DNA of 64,000 nt from Ananas comosus. Taxonomy: Eukaryota; Streptophyta; Magnoliopsida; Poales; Bromeliaceae. A program made the translations under genes and the position numbers. The stretch lies in NCBI RefSeq assembly GCF_001540865.1, contig NC_033630.1:343147-407146 (forward strand), in the 5' to 3' direction. Positions 62,721 through 64,000 of this stretch are shown here, piece by piece (position 1 is the first letter of the stretch; each line of letters starts with the position of its first letter). The notes below the pieces were generated by a model. That model was given only the letters and a program-made list of their open reading frames with translations. It ran no database searches and was not told the DNA's origin.

Positions 62721-63782
62721 CCAGGACAAGTTACATGTTCTCAACTACCAGAAAAATGGAAAAAAAAAATCTGAAAAGGAATAAAAGTTTAAGCCCTTCT
62801 AGCTTGTTGGGTGTTTGGAAGGGTTGGTTTGTATCCTAAATTGTCTGTTTTTTCTGAATTGAACTTGTATTTTTTGATCAGTGTTCTGATTGTTTCTTTC
62901 AATGAGGACTCTGAAATATACATTACTGTTGAGTTTTTAAGGTTAATTATTGATGTATTATCATTTATAATATTGTGGGCTAGTTTCTCCACAATTCAAA
63001 CATAGAGCAACTGTTTAGCTCATTACTTTGTTCTCGAGCTGTGTGCGGTATACTAGTCTCGCATTGAATATCAGCAGGAACTGCAGGCATACATTCGAGG
63101 CAATATCTCGAAAATATTCTTCACTGGCTAACAATGAAGATGAAGAAAAGAGCAAGGATTATCTATTTAAATTTTTGCTGTTATCATTACCTAGACATGA
63201 TCGAGTTGGAAAATCTTCTCTTTTCTCATCAAGAAAAATTCAAATTTGCTTGCAAGATTTGCGAGAGCTTAAATTTGAGTCTAGAGCGTAAAAATTTCAT
63301 ATTTAAGATTTTTAACTTCTGGTTGCAACCAAAAAGATACTAATATGACTACAGTAAATAAATCTATTACAGCTAGCATCTTCCAATAGACCTGCTCAAT
63401 TACAATTCTATGAAAGTTTCAACCACACAAAACAAATTCCAGTTCCTCACGCTAGGAGTTATGAACTATGATATTTTTTCTTTTCGAAAATCAGAGGATA
63501 TATTTGGTGCTTTGGAATTGTTCTTGATGGAGAGAAAGAAGATTGGGTAAGCTACCATCCTGCAGTCCCATGTGTAGAAATTTCTACAAACAAAATGATC
63601 CCCATGCATAAGCCAGCAGTTGTCTTTTAACAAGATAGTAAGTAAAAGAAATCGAATATGTAGAGCATAAAACATCAAACAAAGGAAGCAGAATAAGAAT
63701 AACTGAACATCCCCATGACTATAGGAAAGTCATAATGAAATGAAATGCGAGTGGAAACAAGTAACAATTTTGAAATGATAGG
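62231..63782. other. No supported gene
   Basis: AT-rich sequence with a T run at 62692-62720. Several frames of 60-90 codons have no recognisable domain. Part of 63000-63782 may be the 3' UTR of a minus-strand gene that continues beyond the window. Confidence 0.45.
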
Positions 63783-63825
63783 TTACTCTCCAAAAAATGT
63801 CGAGGCATCCCTCTCCTTGGAGGAC
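63783..63825 (-). CDS. Possible terminal coding exon of a minus-strand gene
   Basis: A good acceptor (CGTTTTTATACAG on the minus strand) is followed by a short frame reading SSKERDASTFFGE and a TAA stop at 63785-63783. It is charged and polar and looks like a natural C-terminus, but no upstream exon can be recognised before the window ends, so the gene is unknown and the call is weak. Confidence 0.22.
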
Positions 63826-64000
63826 CTGTATAAAAACGTTTTAAAAAGAGAGCAAGTTAAGGAGTCATCCTTATGATGCTATCATAGTATGACCGAGCAG
63901 AGGTTATGACAAACTTTGCAAATAAGCCATCTTCCGTCCATCAAGCCTTAAAATTTAAGCCCAGGTTGCTCGTGAAGGAGAAACCGAGCAGAAGAGAGCT

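Noticed and set aside
63028..63343. Overlapping plus-strand frames of 69-87 codons
   Set aside because: Lys/Phe/Leu-rich translation of AT-rich DNA without a domain; both frames are open over the same bases, as expected by chance.

Overview
This is a window of plant nuclear DNA, most likely from a monocot. The evidence is many-intron genes with canonical GT/AG junctions, very GC-rich intronless or first exons set in AT-rich intergenic DNA, plant-specific transcription factor families, plant LTR retrotransposon lineages (Tat, chromovirus, Copia), MITEs, SINEs, and many GA/CT and AT microsatellites. A bromeliad such as pineapple is my guess from general familiarity only. Three isolated single N characters (41283, 42092, 53899) sit in or beside repeats and look like closed assembly gaps.

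Region 1 (1-12.6 kb) is a retrotransposon graveyard. It starts inside a long chromovirus-type LTR that ends at 2328. This abuts a degenerate Tat-lineage Ty3/gypsy element: protease, reverse transcriptase, an extra RNase H, integrase, then an antisense ORF with a plant mobile domain, a polypurine tract and an LTR. A 543-bp Mutator-type MITE is inserted in its pol region. A Copia 3' end with its LTR follows. Region 2 (12.6-15.9 kb) is extremely AT-rich low-complexity DNA with a 94-A tract.

Region 3 (16-26.6 kb) holds a GC-rich single-exon F-box gene with a C-terminal membrane segment and a two-exon B3 gene of the NGATHA/RAV type with an RLFGV repression motif, both on the minus strand, separated by MITEs and SINEs.

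Region 4 (29.6-41.2 kb) is dominated by a 19-exon ARGONAUTE gene of the AGO10/PINHEAD clade on the minus strand. Its reading frame is open for 836 codons, but the final exons, including the last catalytic histidine of PIWI, are absent. The expected place is occupied by a Tourist-like MITE and a Mutator-type MITE. A probable non-coding leader exon lies about 4 kb upstream.

Region 5 (41.3-52.7 kb) has no gene I can support. It holds a SINE dimer, an N followed by a segment repeated identically 4.4 kb away, a Harbinger-like element with an AT simple-sequence core, and microsatellites.

Region 6 (52.7-64 kb) holds a four-exon HRS1/NIGT1-type (HHO5/6-like) G2-like MYB gene on the plus strand and, facing it, an isolated first exon of a BZR1/BES1-family gene whose second exon I cannot find. 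It also holds a third MITE copy, a LINE 3' end with a zf-RVT domain, and a possible terminal exon of a minus-strand gene near the right edge. The genes (F-box, B3, AGO, HHO, BZR) are independent regulators and show no sign of forming a cluster.
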